From Shewanella marisflavi (GTDB taxonomy: Bacteria > Pseudomonadota > Gammaproteobacteria > Enterobacterales > Shewanellaceae), in contig NZ_JAKIKX010000012.1 of the NCBI RefSeq assembly GCF_023283925.1, positions 26,834 through 90,833 of the forward strand: a stretch of 64,000 nt of DNA, given 5' to 3'. How positions within the stretch are numbered: position 1 is the stretch's first letter; each line of letters begins with the position of its first letter. This document shows positions 25,430-34,868 of the stretch, in pieces. The position numbers and the translations under genes are program-made. A model generated the notes under the pieces. The model did not search any database, was not told the origin of the DNA, and saw nothing but the letters and a program-made list of their open reading frames with translations.

Positions 25430-28108
25430 TTAGAACTTCACTTCACCTTCGATGAACCACTCACGACCGCGAGCGTTGTACACTGAACGTGGGTAGTGTG
25501 GCCAAGAAGTATCAGTTGGGTCGAAGTTAGGACCTGCATCGAACAGGTTAACCACGCCAGCTTTCAGCTTGAATGTATCATTGAAAGTGTAACCTGCAGT
25601 CAGGTTCCACTTAGTCTGTGATGCCACTTCATGTGCGCTTTCATCAAAGTCTTCGCCACCTGATGCTTTAAACGACTTGTATTGAATACCGTGCATACGT
25701 GCAGTGTGGTAAGCACCCAGAGTCGCTTCGAAGTCTTCGATGAAGTAGCCCAGTACTAGGTTAGCGCGGTACTGTGGCAGACCACCGTTATCAATGTCAT
25801 CTTCAACTGGATCAGTTGGTGACAGTTGGAACTCAGACAACAGGATGTAAGTACCGTTGAAGTTAAGTTTCAGCTCACCATAGCTATCCATATCCCAGCC
25901 ATAGCCAGCAGTGATATCTAGACCACGTACCTTTTGGAAAGCCAGGTTTTGAGCAACGGCGTTCACGTGAGTGATGGTACCGTCTGCATCGCGAGTCAGC
26001 ATGTTTTCATACTGCTCATATTCACGAGCAGCTTTGCTAGCGCTGATGTCGCTAACCATGTCATCCAGTTTCCACTCCCAAAGGTCGAATGATGCGTTAA
26101 GTGAATCTCCGCCCCATACCGCGCCAATGTTAGCTGTGTAACCAGTCTCTGCTTCCAGATCTTTGTTTGCACCCGTTGTTGTATCAATATGCAGTTCATT
26201 ACAGATCTCGTTGATACGTGGATCCGGATTTGGCTGACTTGGTGTGCCGCCTAACGCCTGACACTGCTTGAAGTCGATAACGGTAGAGAAGCCCTTAGTC
26301 GCATCGCCATATACACGGTGCATATCTGGAGCGCGGAAGACAGAGCTGACAGAACCACGAACCAATAGTTCGTCTAGTGGACGGTATTCTAAAGTCAACT
26401 GTGGCGACAGGTTGCCACCGAAATCGTCATAGCGGTCATAACGTAGCGCCGCATCGATAGTCAGCACGTCCAATACAGGTAGGCTTAATTCGGCATAAGT
26501 TGCCCAGTAAGAGCGCTCGCCTGCACCTGAAGAACCACCAGTGGTGAGGATGTTACCTTTCTTAGATTCTGAGTCTGAGTTCGTCTCATAATCTTGCTCA
26601 GTGTATTCTGCACCAAATGCAAATTGGGCATCGCCTGCTGGCATTTCGAACGCTAAGCCAGAGATGTTGGCCTGGACGTTCTTTTGAGTAGATTGTGCGC
26701 GCTCAAATGGAGAGTAAGAAGCTTGCTCTACATCTTCTGCACTCATGTTGTTCAGCAGTGAGTTACCGTTCTCACCGGCGGTAATGTAATCGAACATGCC
26801 TGCAACAGTCGCAAAACCACTGCGGAATACGTCGACATTGGTACGGCCGTAGTTAACCGATGCATCCCAGCTGTACTCGTCAGCCAGTGTGCCTTCGAAG
26901 CCTGCGGTGAAGAAGTAGTTACGTGTCTTGGTTTCGCCAGCGCGGTTACCAAACTCGTGTAGACGACGCACGTAGTAGTAGTCGCCATCTTCGGCGTTGG
27001 CAAAATCCCCACCTAGGGCTGTGCCTTTATTCGTGAAGGTTTTGCTCAGATCGCCTGAAGATACAGTGACATTGTTGCCGTCAACGTTAACATCGTAGTT
27101 ATCGATTGCCATTGGCTCGATGTTGGTGGTTGATTTCGCTTCGGCGAAGTCTAGGCGACCTACGAAGCTAACGTCATCAGCCAGCTCGTAGTTGAAGTTA
27201 GTAGAGCTGATGAAACGTGAGCTCTTTGGCTGAAGATCACGCCACTCTGAACGGTCGAAACCACAGATGCTGCGAGCGGCATCCCACAAGAAACCGCCTG
27301 CGGTACACTCTTCAGGAGTCAATGCGCGCGCGCCGCTGCCTCCAGCGATTCGAGCACCATATGAGCTGTATTGTGAATATTTGCTATAAGGCACTTTGTC
27401 TGTGTGCAGACCGAAGTTTTCGCGATCGGTTGCTTTTAGCTGTTCATTCTCAGTAAATTCGATGAAGGTCGATACGTTACCGCGATCAGAAGAAGCACCT
27501 AGAGAGAGTGCGATACGGTCGCTGCCGCCGCCACCGTGAGTGGTATCAGCGTGACGGTATTTAAGTGCAACACCTTCAAAGTCTTTTTTCAGGATGATGT
27601 TGATCACACCACCAACGGCGTCGGCACCATAGATAGCACTACCACCAGATTGAAGAATCTCAATACGCTGTACAGCTTCCATCGGTAGGTTGGCAGTATC
27701 GACGAAGTTATCCGTACCACCTGATGGCTTTGGATATTGGTTTAGACGCTTACCATTGATCAGCGTTAATGTACGGTTAGCACCCGCACCACGTAAGCTG
27801 ATTGAAGAGGCGGCAGGCGTGAATCCGTGAACAGACTGGGTAGTCATTGCACTGGTTGTAGAAGTGAGGCTTTCCAACGCATCTTGAACGTTAGTGAAAC
27901 CCTGTTTAGCCATGTCTTCTGCGCTCATGACGGTAACAGGTGTAGCCGTTTCCATATCGGTACGTTTAATACGTGAACCTGTTACTTGAATTCGTTCAAC
28001 GCTGTCTTCATCCGCTGCATAAACGGCTGGCGCACTCATTGCTGCTGTGGCGGCACCACTAATTAATGCGAAACGCACAGCTTTAGCCAATATAGAATTA
28101 GGCTGCAT
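25430..28108 (-). CDS. TonB-dependent outer-membrane receptor
   Basis: An 892-residue protein. A signal peptide ends near PAVYAAD (about residue 31), followed by the sequence ERIQVTGSRIKRTDMETATPVTVMSAEDM that starts the plug domain (positions about 38-67). The plug continues to about 170 and includes SISLRGAGANRTLTLINGKR and IYGADAVGGVINI. The rest is a 22-strand-type beta-barrel ending in a C-terminal aromatic residue (GEVKF). The plug matches the receptor class often seen in Shewanella and Alteromonas for peptides, nucleosides or oligosaccharides, but the ligand cannot be told. The ribosome site GGGAG precedes the ATG. It stands alone, with an 842-base AT-rich gap upstream. Confidence 0.92.
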   Translation of the reverse strand: MQPNSILAKAVRFALISGAATAAMSAPAVYAADEDSVERIQVTGSRIKRTDMETATPVTVMSAEDMAKQGFTNVQDALESLTSTTSAMTTQSVHGFTPAASSISLRGAGANRTLTLINGKRLNQYPKPSGGTDNFVDTANLPMEAVQRIEILQSGGSAIYGADAVGGVINIILKKDFEGVALKYRHADTTHGGGGSDRIALSLGASSDRGNVSTFIEFTENEQLKATDRENFGLHTDKVPYSKYSQYSSYGARIAGGSGARALTPEECTAGGFLWDAARSICGFDRSEWRDLQPKSSRFISSTNFNYELADDVSFVGRLDFAEAKSTTNIEPMAIDNYDVNVDGNNVTVSSGDLSKTFTNKGTALGGDFANAEDGDYYYVRRLHEFGNRAGETKTRNYFFTAGFEGTLADEYSWDASVNYGRTNVDVFRSGFATVAGMFDYITAGENGNSLLNNMSAEDVEQASYSPFERAQSTQKNVQANISGLAFEMPAGDAQFAFGAEYTEQDYETNSDSESKKGNILTTGGSSGAGERSYWATYAELSLPVLDVLTIDAALRYDRYDDFGGNLSPQLTLEYRPLDELLVRGSVSSVFRAPDMHRVYGDATKGFSTVIDFKQCQALGGTPSQPNPDPRINEICNELHIDTTTGANKDLEAETGYTANIGAVWGGDSLNASFDLWEWKLDDMVSDISASKAAREYEQYENMLTRDADGTITHVNAVAQNLAFQKVRGLDITAGYGWDMDSYGELKLNFNGTYILLSEFQLSPTDPVEDDIDNGGLPQYRANLVLGYFIEDFEATLGAYHTARMHGIQYKSFKASGGEDFDESAHEVASQTKWNLTAGYTFNDTFKLKAGVVNLFDAGPNFDPTDTSWPHYPRSVYNARGREWFIEGEVKF

Positions 28109-28950
28109 TTTGTTTCTCCCTGAGACTTATTTTATTTTTGAATTGAACACTGTTGAATTGCTCTTTTTTGAGCCGTTCTATGTGTTGAACTTTATTTAGT
28201 AAAAACTTTTCAAATATTTACTTATATTGACGAGTGTTTACTTCGCTCTCGATATAATCATAGAGAGATAACAACTGCAACAAGGTGGCTACAGATGGTG
28301 CAGGGTTTCAAGTCTTGCTTGAATTATCTTTTTTGTAACAATAAATACACATTAAGTTTATTGGCTTAGTATTTATTTTCGATGTACGCGTTAATGTAAT
28401 TGCCGGTGTTACATTTTACAGTTACTAGTTAACAGGTTGTTATTTTTGTGATTTACTTTGGTTTTTCATTTGTTATTTTTATTGTTTTCATTTGTTTTAT
28501 TGGTGTGTCATTTGTTATTTAAAAAAAATGCAAAAATTATGAAAAATATTGTGGAAATGATTTGTTTGTGACCAAAGTCCTGTCGATTTTTCCTGTTGTT
28601 TTTGTTGCTTTATTGTTAACTCTGTTTTTTGTACTCCTTTTTAATTAATACTAATGTTATAGGTTTTGATTAATTTTTGGGTTATTAGTGCCAACTAATT
28701 AGCAGTTATTATGAAGTGTTAGATTGTATTTGTTATGGGTATGTTGTTGTGAGTGGTTTTCTGGTGGGGGTTGTATTCAGAAGAGGTAAAAAAGGCTAAG
28801 GGTATTGACCAACGACGGTTCGTTGACACGTTAATATGGTTGAGCTTGTGGTCAATTGAGGCCAGCGTTTGCTTGGCCTCGTTTATTCTGTGTTGCTGTA
28901 GAGTATGTCGAGTTAGATGTTGATAGCAGTATAGGTGTCTATAGAATGAA
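28109..28950. other. AT-rich gap upstream of TonB receptor
   Basis: These 842 bases are strongly AT-rich, with many TTT, TTG and TTA runs and no frame that I accept. The receptor's promoter must be in the left part. A hairpin GAGGCCA-N9-TGGCCTC (28858-28880) near the 3' end of the O-methyltransferase gene may be a weak terminator, because no T tract follows it. Confidence 0.5.
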
Positions 28951-30018
28951 TTATGGTTTTCTTCGGCAACGCAGTAGTGTATGGCCCAAGCCAATCTCGT
29001 CTATATCTTCATCGACATAGAGACCCGCCAATGAGATCAGTTTGAGGAGATCTTTGGAGTGATACATACGGCTGTTGCCGTTGGCCATCGCCGTAAAGTA
29101 GAGCGAGGTGGCATTGACACAATAGGCACCGGCCTCACAGGGTTGTCTGTCCCAGAAGGTCTCTAAGATACAGAGTTCGCTATGGGGCGCCATGTGCTCT
29201 CTCGCTAATGTTAAAATAGCGAGTATTTGCTCTTGTGAAAAGCAATCCAAGAATTGACTCATCCAGTAGAGATCGCCACCAGAGTAGAAGGGGCTATCTG
29301 CGTTTAACAGATCGCACTCAAAGCCATGGACACGATCGTCAACGTCTTGTGCCTTGGCATTTTCCATCGCGACCTTAAGCTGTCCTGGCAGATCCATGAT
29401 GGTCACTTTGACATCAGCATCATATTGGGTACAGGCCAATGCCCACTTTCCAGTGTTGCCTCCAATATCAACAATGGTCTTAGGTTGGCCCTGAAAGATC
29501 ATAGGTAAGATGGCACTAAAGGCATGATCTGAATAGAAGTGATCAAACTCAAACCAACTTTTCTTGGCATTGTCTGGCAGCTGGCTTAATCCTGGATAGA
29601 TGGTTTGCCAGTCACCAAATACCTTAAGGCCAGTTGCTTGCCCTGTCTCTAATGCCTGGTCTAGTTCAAACATACCTTGATAACAGACATCATGACTGAA
29701 GTTGAGATTGACCCTCGACATCTCATCGTGCAATAGAAAATGACCTATCTTATCTAGGTGATAACCCTTAATGTCTTGCCAAATCAGGCCCATGCTGAGC
29801 GCCATATCAAGTAACACGCCGATGGCGTATTCAGATAATGAACAATGAGCGGCAATCATCTGACGATCATTTTCAGCATGTTGGTCAATATAAGCCAATA
29901 CCTCATATTTAAGCAGGCAGCGGGCAACTTGAAAGGTGATGGGGGCGAAGGCAATTTTCTGTGCTTCAAACTTGGCGTTAAATGCTGAGATCTGTTTTGG
30001 CGAGCGGTAGAAATCCAT
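28951..30018 (-). CDS. SAM-dependent O-methyltransferase (family 2 type)
   Basis: A 355-residue protein with an N-terminal winged-helix dimerisation region (about residues 20-110) and a class I methyltransferase domain. The AdoMet-binding motif is IVDIGGNTGKWALAC, followed by VTIMDLPGQLKVAMENA and the partner motif SQFLDCFSQEQILAIL. This layout is that of PF00891 enzymes (hydroxyneurosporene, acetylserotonin and polyketide O-methyltransferases). The substrate is unknown. It is divergent from a TetR regulator, and an inverted repeat lies 21-40 bases upstream of the start, so it is likely controlled by that repressor. Confidence 0.8.
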   Translation of the reverse strand: MDFYRSPKQISAFNAKFEAQKIAFAPITFQVARCLLKYEVLAYIDQHAENDRQMIAAHCSLSEYAIGVLLDMALSMGLIWQDIKGYHLDKIGHFLLHDEMSRVNLNFSHDVCYQGMFELDQALETGQATGLKVFGDWQTIYPGLSQLPDNAKKSWFEFDHFYSDHAFSAILPMIFQGQPKTIVDIGGNTGKWALACTQYDADVKVTIMDLPGQLKVAMENAKAQDVDDRVHGFECDLLNADSPFYSGGDLYWMSQFLDCFSQEQILAILTLAREHMAPHSELCILETFWDRQPCEAGAYCVNATSLYFTAMANGNSRMYHSKDLLKLISLAGLYVDEDIDEIGLGHTLLRCRRKP

Positions 30019-30038
30019 CCGAGTCCTGACTCTGGTTT

Positions 30039-30058
30039 GAGTGAAATGTTGTTCACTC
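30039..30058. promoter_or_regulatory. Candidate TetR operator before O-methyltransferase
   Basis: GAGTGAA-ATGTTG-TTCACTC is a perfect 7-bp inverted repeat with a six-base centre, 21-40 bases upstream of the methyltransferase start and in the divergent gap shared with the TetR gene. Position and symmetry suit a repressor site. Confidence 0.5.
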
Positions 30059-30256
30059 TAGCCTGATATCAAAGTGACGACATCAAGTCAGTGTTAAATT
30101 GGCGACCTGGCTCGCGAAATGTGTGTTTAACAAGATGAAAGTGCTGGCTTTTCAATCGTCTTGTACAACGGGTAGGGTGAGGCTAGGTGAATCGTCGATA
30201 CAAATGCTAACATAGTTTATCGCTTAGCCAGGGGATGGACCCTAAAGGATAGTTCA

Positions 30257-30913
30257 ATGCAACAACCGCTCAGCTATGTTGGCCGCACAACTCATAGAGT
30301 CGATGGTGAGGCCAGACGTATTGCGATTTTAGAGGCGACTTTAAGGTTGATCGTGAGGGAAGGCATTCGAGGCGTTCGTCACCGCGCCGTGGCTGCCGAG
30401 GCCGAGGTGCCGCTAGCATCTACGACTTATTACTTTAAAGATATTAAAGATCTGATCAGCGATGCATTAACCTATTTTGCCGAAAAGACGCTTTGGATGA
30501 ACAATACGCTTGAGCAAAAGAGTTTTGAGTTGCTTGAGACGGTTGAAGCGGGCAGTCAGGAGATGTGCGTTTCACAGCTTTCGGTATATCTGACAGATTT
30601 TCTCTGCGCGCATATTCAAGAACAGGTGAGCCATAGGGAAGATCGTATCCTTGAAGTGGCGTTTCATGAAGAGGCGCTGCGTAACCCTGTGCTCGCCGAG
30701 GCGATTCAACTGTTAGACAATGGTTTCATTCAGACCATAGAGCGTTTTTTTGCGGCATTAGGTTCGAAAACGCCGAACGCCGATGCCCATCAACTCTTGG
30801 GATTGATTCGTTGGGTGGAGTATCAGAGCGTGATAAGCCGTCGACTGGAGCCAGATTTTCTGCGTAACACTGTTGGTGCCTGTATCGATAAGATATTGAG
30901 CGCCATAAAATAA
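30257..30913 (+). CDS. TetR-family transcriptional regulator
   Basis: A 218-residue regulator. The N-terminal HTH covers about residues 20-65 (RRIAILEATLRLIVREGIRG, then AVAAEAEVPLASTTYYFKD), which is characteristic of TetR. The C-terminal helical domain should bind a small ligand; it includes EDRILEVAFHEEALRNPVLA. It is divergent from the O-methyltransferase gene, its most likely target. Start ATG 30257 is the first in frame and is preceded by AAAGGA at about eight bases. Confidence 0.88.
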   Translation: MQQPLSYVGRTTHRVDGEARRIAILEATLRLIVREGIRGVRHRAVAAEAEVPLASTTYYFKDIKDLISDALTYFAEKTLWMNNTLEQKSFELLETVEAGSQEMCVSQLSVYLTDFLCAHIQEQVSHREDRILEVAFHEEALRNPVLAEAIQLLDNGFIQTIERFFAALGSKTPNADAHQLLGLIRWVEYQSVISRRLEPDFLRNTVGACIDKILSAIK

Positions 30914-30938
30914 AAGACCCCGATCGTTATCGGGGTCT
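30905..30938 (-). terminator. Terminator between tetR and cysK
   Basis: The stem AGACCCCGAT-CGTT-ATCGGGGTCT is followed on the minus strand by a T-rich tract, so it ends the cysK transcript. It may also stop the TetR transcript, but there is little T on that side. Confidence 0.8.
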
Positions 30939-30969
30939 CAGTGGTATCACCATCATTTACTGAAAGTGA

Positions 30970-31938
30970 TTACTGCACGTTTTCCGCATCGCCAAATTGG
31001 CCCTGGAAGAGTACTGATGAAAGGTAACGCTCTGCTGCCGATGGCAGGATAACTACGATATTCTTCCCTTCAAATTCAGGTAGCTCGGCGATACGGTTTG
31101 CAGCAACAACCGCTGCACCCGAAGAGATACCGACCAGGATACCTTCCTCTTTCATTAGGCGCTGAGCCATCTCAATGGCTTCCTCGTTGGTTACCGCTTC
31201 GACGCGATCAACCATTTCGAGATCCAGGTTACCTGGAATGAAGCCGGCACCAATCCCCTGGATCTTATGTGGACCAGGTTGTATCGCCTGTCCTGCTAGG
31301 GTTTGGCCGATTACTGGAGAGTCGGCAGGTTCAACTGCGATAGAGGTTATCGCCTTACCTTGAGTCTGCTTGATGTAACGGCTGATACCGGTAATGGTAC
31401 CGCCTGTACCAACACCAGCAACTACGACATCGACTTCGCCATCGGTATCGTTCCAGATCTCTGGACCTGTGGTCTTTTCGTGGATCTCTGGGTTTGCTGG
31501 GTTGTCGAATTGACCTAGGATCAGGTATTTCTCAGGAGCAGATTGACGCAGCTCTTCGGCCTTGTCGATGGCGCCTTTCATGCCTTTTGCGCCTTCAGTC
31601 AACACTAGGTTTGCGCCAAGCGCCTTAAGCAGCTTGCGACGCTCAAGGCTCATGGTGTTAGGCATGGTCAGGGTCAGCTTGTAGCCACGGGCCGCCGCGA
31701 CATAAGCCAGTGCGATGCCGGTGTTACCCGATGTTGGCTCGATCAATTCTTTATCTTTAGTGAGCAAGCCTTTCTTTTCGGCGTCCCAAATCATATTTGC
31801 GCCGATACGACACTTAACGCTGAAGCTTGGGTTACGCGCTTCAACTTTGGCGAGCACTTTGCCTTTGCTGACGCGATTTAGGCGAACAAGAGGTGTATTA
31901 CCTATGGTATATGAATTGTCTTCGAAAATTTTACTCAT
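30970..31938 (-). CDS. cysK: Cysteine synthase A (O-acetylserine sulfhydrylase)
   Basis: A 322-residue PLP enzyme that makes cysteine from O-acetylserine and sulfide. The PLP lysine is Lys42 in NPSFSVKCRIGANMIWDAEK; the substrate loop is EPTSGNTGIALA, and the phosphate-binding loop is VGTGGTITGISRY. The length matches CysK. ATG 31938 is preceded by a GGAG-like site. It stands alone; cysZ, a sulfate-uptake gene, lies about 3 kb away. The upstream gap (31939-32162) should hold the promoter. Confidence 0.96.
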   Translation of the reverse strand: MSKIFEDNSYTIGNTPLVRLNRVSKGKVLAKVEARNPSFSVKCRIGANMIWDAEKKGLLTKDKELIEPTSGNTGIALAYVAAARGYKLTLTMPNTMSLERRKLLKALGANLVLTEGAKGMKGAIDKAEELRQSAPEKYLILGQFDNPANPEIHEKTTGPEIWNDTDGEVDVVVAGVGTGGTITGISRYIKQTQGKAITSIAVEPADSPVIGQTLAGQAIQPGPHKIQGIGAGFIPGNLDLEMVDRVEAVTNEEAIEMAQRLMKEEGILVGISSGAAVVAANRIAELPEFEGKNIVVILPSAAERYLSSVLFQGQFGDAENVQ

Positions 31939-32162
31939 GGATTACTTGCTCCTTAATGTATACAGCTAAATCATAGTGCGCTTTGGGCGCATTAGAAATG
32001 ATAGTTTCATCTTCGTTATTCCTTTCTGTTATAAAAGCTGTCACTTATATCATAATTACATCGCTGAAGGGGCTAGCCTAATAGGGATCCTATTGATAAT
32101 TTAACAAAATGTATCAAGTCAGCTAGCTAAAATAATCAGCATAAATTGCAGGGAGCGGATGA

Positions 32163-33332
32163 GTGAGTAGCATTAACGACAGGATTGGTGGGACGAATGT
32201 ACCGAGCCCCGAGGATCGCTCTGCGAACTCCCAAACGCCTAAATTGAAAGGCCCTAAAAACAAAGATCCTAAAACGATTGTCACCCCTTTTGCCTTTCAT
32301 GTCGCACCTGAAGTGCTTTATACTCCGTTGGCTTCACCGTTAAAGCGTGGCCTTGCCATGCTAATCGATGCGCTCCTAGTCAGTGTCTTGGCGGAGCAGG
32401 CTGGTGCGCTGTTTATCTTGTTGGTTGGTTTGACCTTGGTGATTGAGCGTCGTAGTCACCAATTGGGGAAGGCATTCAAATGGGTCCTTTACTTGTCCAT
32501 GCTACTGATGACCATCTGGGTGACCAGTGACAATATTATCTCTCACAGCGAAAGGGAAAATGAGCGGCAAAAGGGCCAGCAGAACGTTCTGCAGGTGGAC
32601 TCGCTTAGCACACTGAAGCTAATGCCACAGCTACTAGCCCTGAGTGTGTGTGAAGAGGTGAGCTGTGCCGACGACCAGTTAACGCAACTTTTAGCCGAGT
32701 TAGACCAGTTACAAGCAAATGATAGCGAAAAAGTGGCGTTAGCTACTCAGCTGATCAAGGAGCTTTCTCTGCCTGCTCAAGACAAAGATGCCCTGATGCA
32801 GCGCTTGGCAAGAGCGTATCCGAATGTCGAAGATGATGCCAAAGCCACACTTGTCACCGATGTTACTCTTGACGACGCCACGCAAGTCGTCACTCAGGAC
32901 GCAACTTCTACCGCCGAGCCTCACGATCAGGAGGCTAGCGAGAAGCTTAACTCTCTGGTTGTCGACCCTGATCAAATGGATGATGACAAGCCATCTCCTT
33001 ATAGTTTGCTTGAGTGGGCAAAAGGCATTTTAAATGATCTTGGATTAGGCTTTGGCTGGGCCGCCTTTTACTTTACGGTTTTTACCGCTTGGTTCGACGG
33101 TCAGACCTTGGGCAAGAAGTTGTTGAATATCCGGGTAATACCGCTGGACGCTTCGGCTATCTCCTTATGGGATGCCTTTGGGCGTTATGGTGGCTATGGT
33201 GCTGGTTTTGCTACAGGCTTGCTGGGATTCTTGCAGATATTCTGGGATGCCAACCGTCAGGCGATTCAAGATAAGATCTCCGAGACTGTGGTGATTGATT
33301 TGTCGAAATCGCGAGACCAAGACCATAGATAA
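32163..33332 (+). CDS. RDD-family membrane protein with a long soluble insert
   Basis: A 389-residue protein with an N-terminal hydrophilic stretch of about 55 residues and then a first RDD element (LKRGLAMLIDALLVSVLAEQ, Arg and Asp in TM1). Two or three helices follow (to about 125), then an acidic soluble region of about 150 residues rich in Asp, Gln and Thr, and C-terminal helices from about 295 with GQTLGKKLLNIRV and a last membrane segment. RDD proteins are poorly characterised and some are ion transporters. The soluble insert is unusual in length. The start is a GTG with GGGAG (32151-32155) seven bases upstream; the ATG two bases earlier runs into a stop at once. Confidence 0.8.
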   Translation: MSSINDRIGGTNVPSPEDRSANSQTPKLKGPKNKDPKTIVTPFAFHVAPEVLYTPLASPLKRGLAMLIDALLVSVLAEQAGALFILLVGLTLVIERRSHQLGKAFKWVLYLSMLLMTIWVTSDNIISHSERENERQKGQQNVLQVDSLSTLKLMPQLLALSVCEEVSCADDQLTQLLAELDQLQANDSEKVALATQLIKELSLPAQDKDALMQRLARAYPNVEDDAKATLVTDVTLDDATQVVTQDATSTAEPHDQEASEKLNSLVVDPDQMDDDKPSPYSLLEWAKGILNDLGLGFGWAAFYFTVFTAWFDGQTLGKKLLNIRVIPLDASAISLWDAFGRYGGYGAGFATGLLGFLQIFWDANRQAIQDKISETVVIDLSKSRDQDHR

Positions 33333-33486
33333 ATTCAGTAATAGCAGAATGGGAAGAACGACAGCTTAAATGATCGTACGATAAAAGTGTGAAACAACGA
33401 AAAAATATGGTTTAGTTGAGATGTATAATTACACAACGAAGGTAAAGTCAGTTGCGTCATAGCCTTATAGCGAAAAAGGAATAAAG

Positions 33487-34728
33487 ATGCGGATATTAGT
33501 TGTAGAAGACAGCAAGGTTGTTAATCGTATTTTGCGTCATCTCATCAAGCTTACACTTAATTGCGAAGTTGATTTTGCCGAAGATTTCGACAGCGCAAAA
33601 CGTTTGATAAAAGAGCATGATTATTTTGTCGCAATCACAGATTTACACTTACCTGACGCTCAGGAAGGTGAGATTGTTAAGCACGTATTAGCATTAAATA
33701 TCCCATGTATAGTGCTGACAGGAAGTTTGGATGCCACGCAACGTAAGCGCTTGTTGCAATTGGGCATTGTTGATTACATTCTTAAAGAAAACCGTTTTAG
33801 CTACGAATATGCTGTTCGTTTAGTTGAGAGATTGCATCGTAATCAACGAGTTAAAGTCTTGGTGGCTGATGATTCAGTGGTAAGTCGAAAATTTATTCGT
33901 GGTTTGTTAGAGCAGCATCTTTATCAGGTGATTGAGGCCGATGATGGTTTATCAGCATTAGCCTTATTACGCAGTCAAGAAGGGATACAGTTGTTAATCA
34001 CTGATTACAATATGCCAGGATTAGATGGTTTCGAACTGATTCTAAAAGCCAGAGAGCAATATAGTCGAGAAGAGCTGGCTATCATAGGTTTATCAAGTGA
34101 TGATGATCAGAGTCTTTCGGCTCGATTTATAAAAAATGGTGCGAATGATTTTTTAACGAAGCCATTTGTTCATGAAGAGTTTCATTGCCGTGTACTTAAC
34201 ACCTTAGATGGACTAGATATGGTGCGAAAGTTATGGGAGCAGGCTAACCTCGATTATTTAACCTCCGTATATAACCGTCGCTATTTTTTTAACTTGTTTG
34301 AAGAAAAGATCGAGCAACTGGTGTTGAAACAGACGGCATTTTCTCTGGGGTTGATGGATATCGATCACTTTAAACGGGTTAATGATAGTTATGGTCATGA
34401 CGTTGGCGATGAGGTGTTAGTCGGATTTGCAGACATGTTAAAGCATTTTTTCGGTGAACGTTTTGTAGTAGCGCGTTTTGGCGGAGAAGAGTTCGTGGTG
34501 GCGTTTAAGGGGCTAGATAGTAGTAAAGCGTTTGCGTTACTAGACAAATTTAGAGCTCATTTGGCGTCAAGTCCAATATCAACCTCGGCAGGAGAATTGA
34601 CTATTACCGCTAGTATAGGGCTGGCTGAGTTGACTAGTTTGGGGTTAGATGACTTATTACACAATGCAGATAAGGCACTTTATCACGCTAAAGAATCGGG
34701 GCGGAACTTGGTGTGTATAGAGACTTAG
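33487..34728 (+). CDS. Diguanylate cyclase with two receiver domains
   Basis: A 413-residue REC-REC-GGDEF protein that should make c-di-GMP when phosphorylated. The first receiver has Asp52 in ITDLHLPD, and the second has Asp173 in ITDYNMPG. The GGDEF domain begins near NLDYLTSVYNRR, and the active site is RFGGEEF (332-336). The RxxD inhibitory I-site expected just upstream is absent (the stretch reads GERFVVARF), so product feedback is probably missing. No histidine kinase gene is adjacent. A terminator follows the stop codon. Confidence 0.92.
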   Translation: MRILVVEDSKVVNRILRHLIKLTLNCEVDFAEDFDSAKRLIKEHDYFVAITDLHLPDAQEGEIVKHVLALNIPCIVLTGSLDATQRKRLLQLGIVDYILKENRFSYEYAVRLVERLHRNQRVKVLVADDSVVSRKFIRGLLEQHLYQVIEADDGLSALALLRSQEGIQLLITDYNMPGLDGFELILKAREQYSREELAIIGLSSDDDQSLSARFIKNGANDFLTKPFVHEEFHCRVLNTLDGLDMVRKLWEQANLDYLTSVYNRRYFFNLFEEKIEQLVLKQTAFSLGLMDIDHFKRVNDSYGHDVGDEVLVGFADMLKHFFGERFVVARFGGEEFVVAFKGLDSSKAFALLDKFRAHLASSPISTSAGELTITASIGLAELTSLGLDDLLHNADKALYHAKESGRNLVCIET

Positions 34729-34754
34729 CAGATATAGCAAGGTCGATTTCTGTG

Positions 34755-34790
34755 AAAAAAAGCCAGCGGCAAAAAATGAGCTGGCTTTTT
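34755..34790 (+). terminator. Terminator of the diguanylate cyclase gene
   Basis: The stem AAAAAGCCAGC/GCTGGCTTTTT with a loop of about 13 bases is followed by T residues. It is a strong plus-strand terminator, and the A tract lets it work both ways. Confidence 0.85.
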
Positions 34791-34795
34791 GCTAT

Positions 34796-34857
34796 TTAGG
34801 GAAGGTGCGAATAAGTCCCGTGCTTGCTGTGCTACGACTTGTTCGCACCTTCCTTAG
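34796..34857. mobile_element. 54-bp inverted-repeat (MITE/REP-like) element with TTAG flanks
   Basis: Arms of 17 bases, GGAAGGTGCGAATAAGT (34800-34816) and ACTTGTTCGCACCTTCC (34837-34853), pair with one T/C difference and enclose 20 bases. The element is bounded on both sides by TTAG (34796-34799 and 34854-34857), which looks like a 4-bp target duplication. There is no transposase. It sits just after the cyclase terminator and ends 11 bases before the cysZ stop. Its identity as a mobile repeat is an inference. Confidence 0.6.
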
Positions 34858-34868
34858 ATAACTCTTCT

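Noticed and set aside
28719..28994. 91-codon minus-strand frame overlapping the O-methyltransferase 3' end
   Set aside because: It overlaps a well-supported gene in another frame and its composition (His, Asn, Thr-rich) follows the AT-rich gap; no ribosome site.
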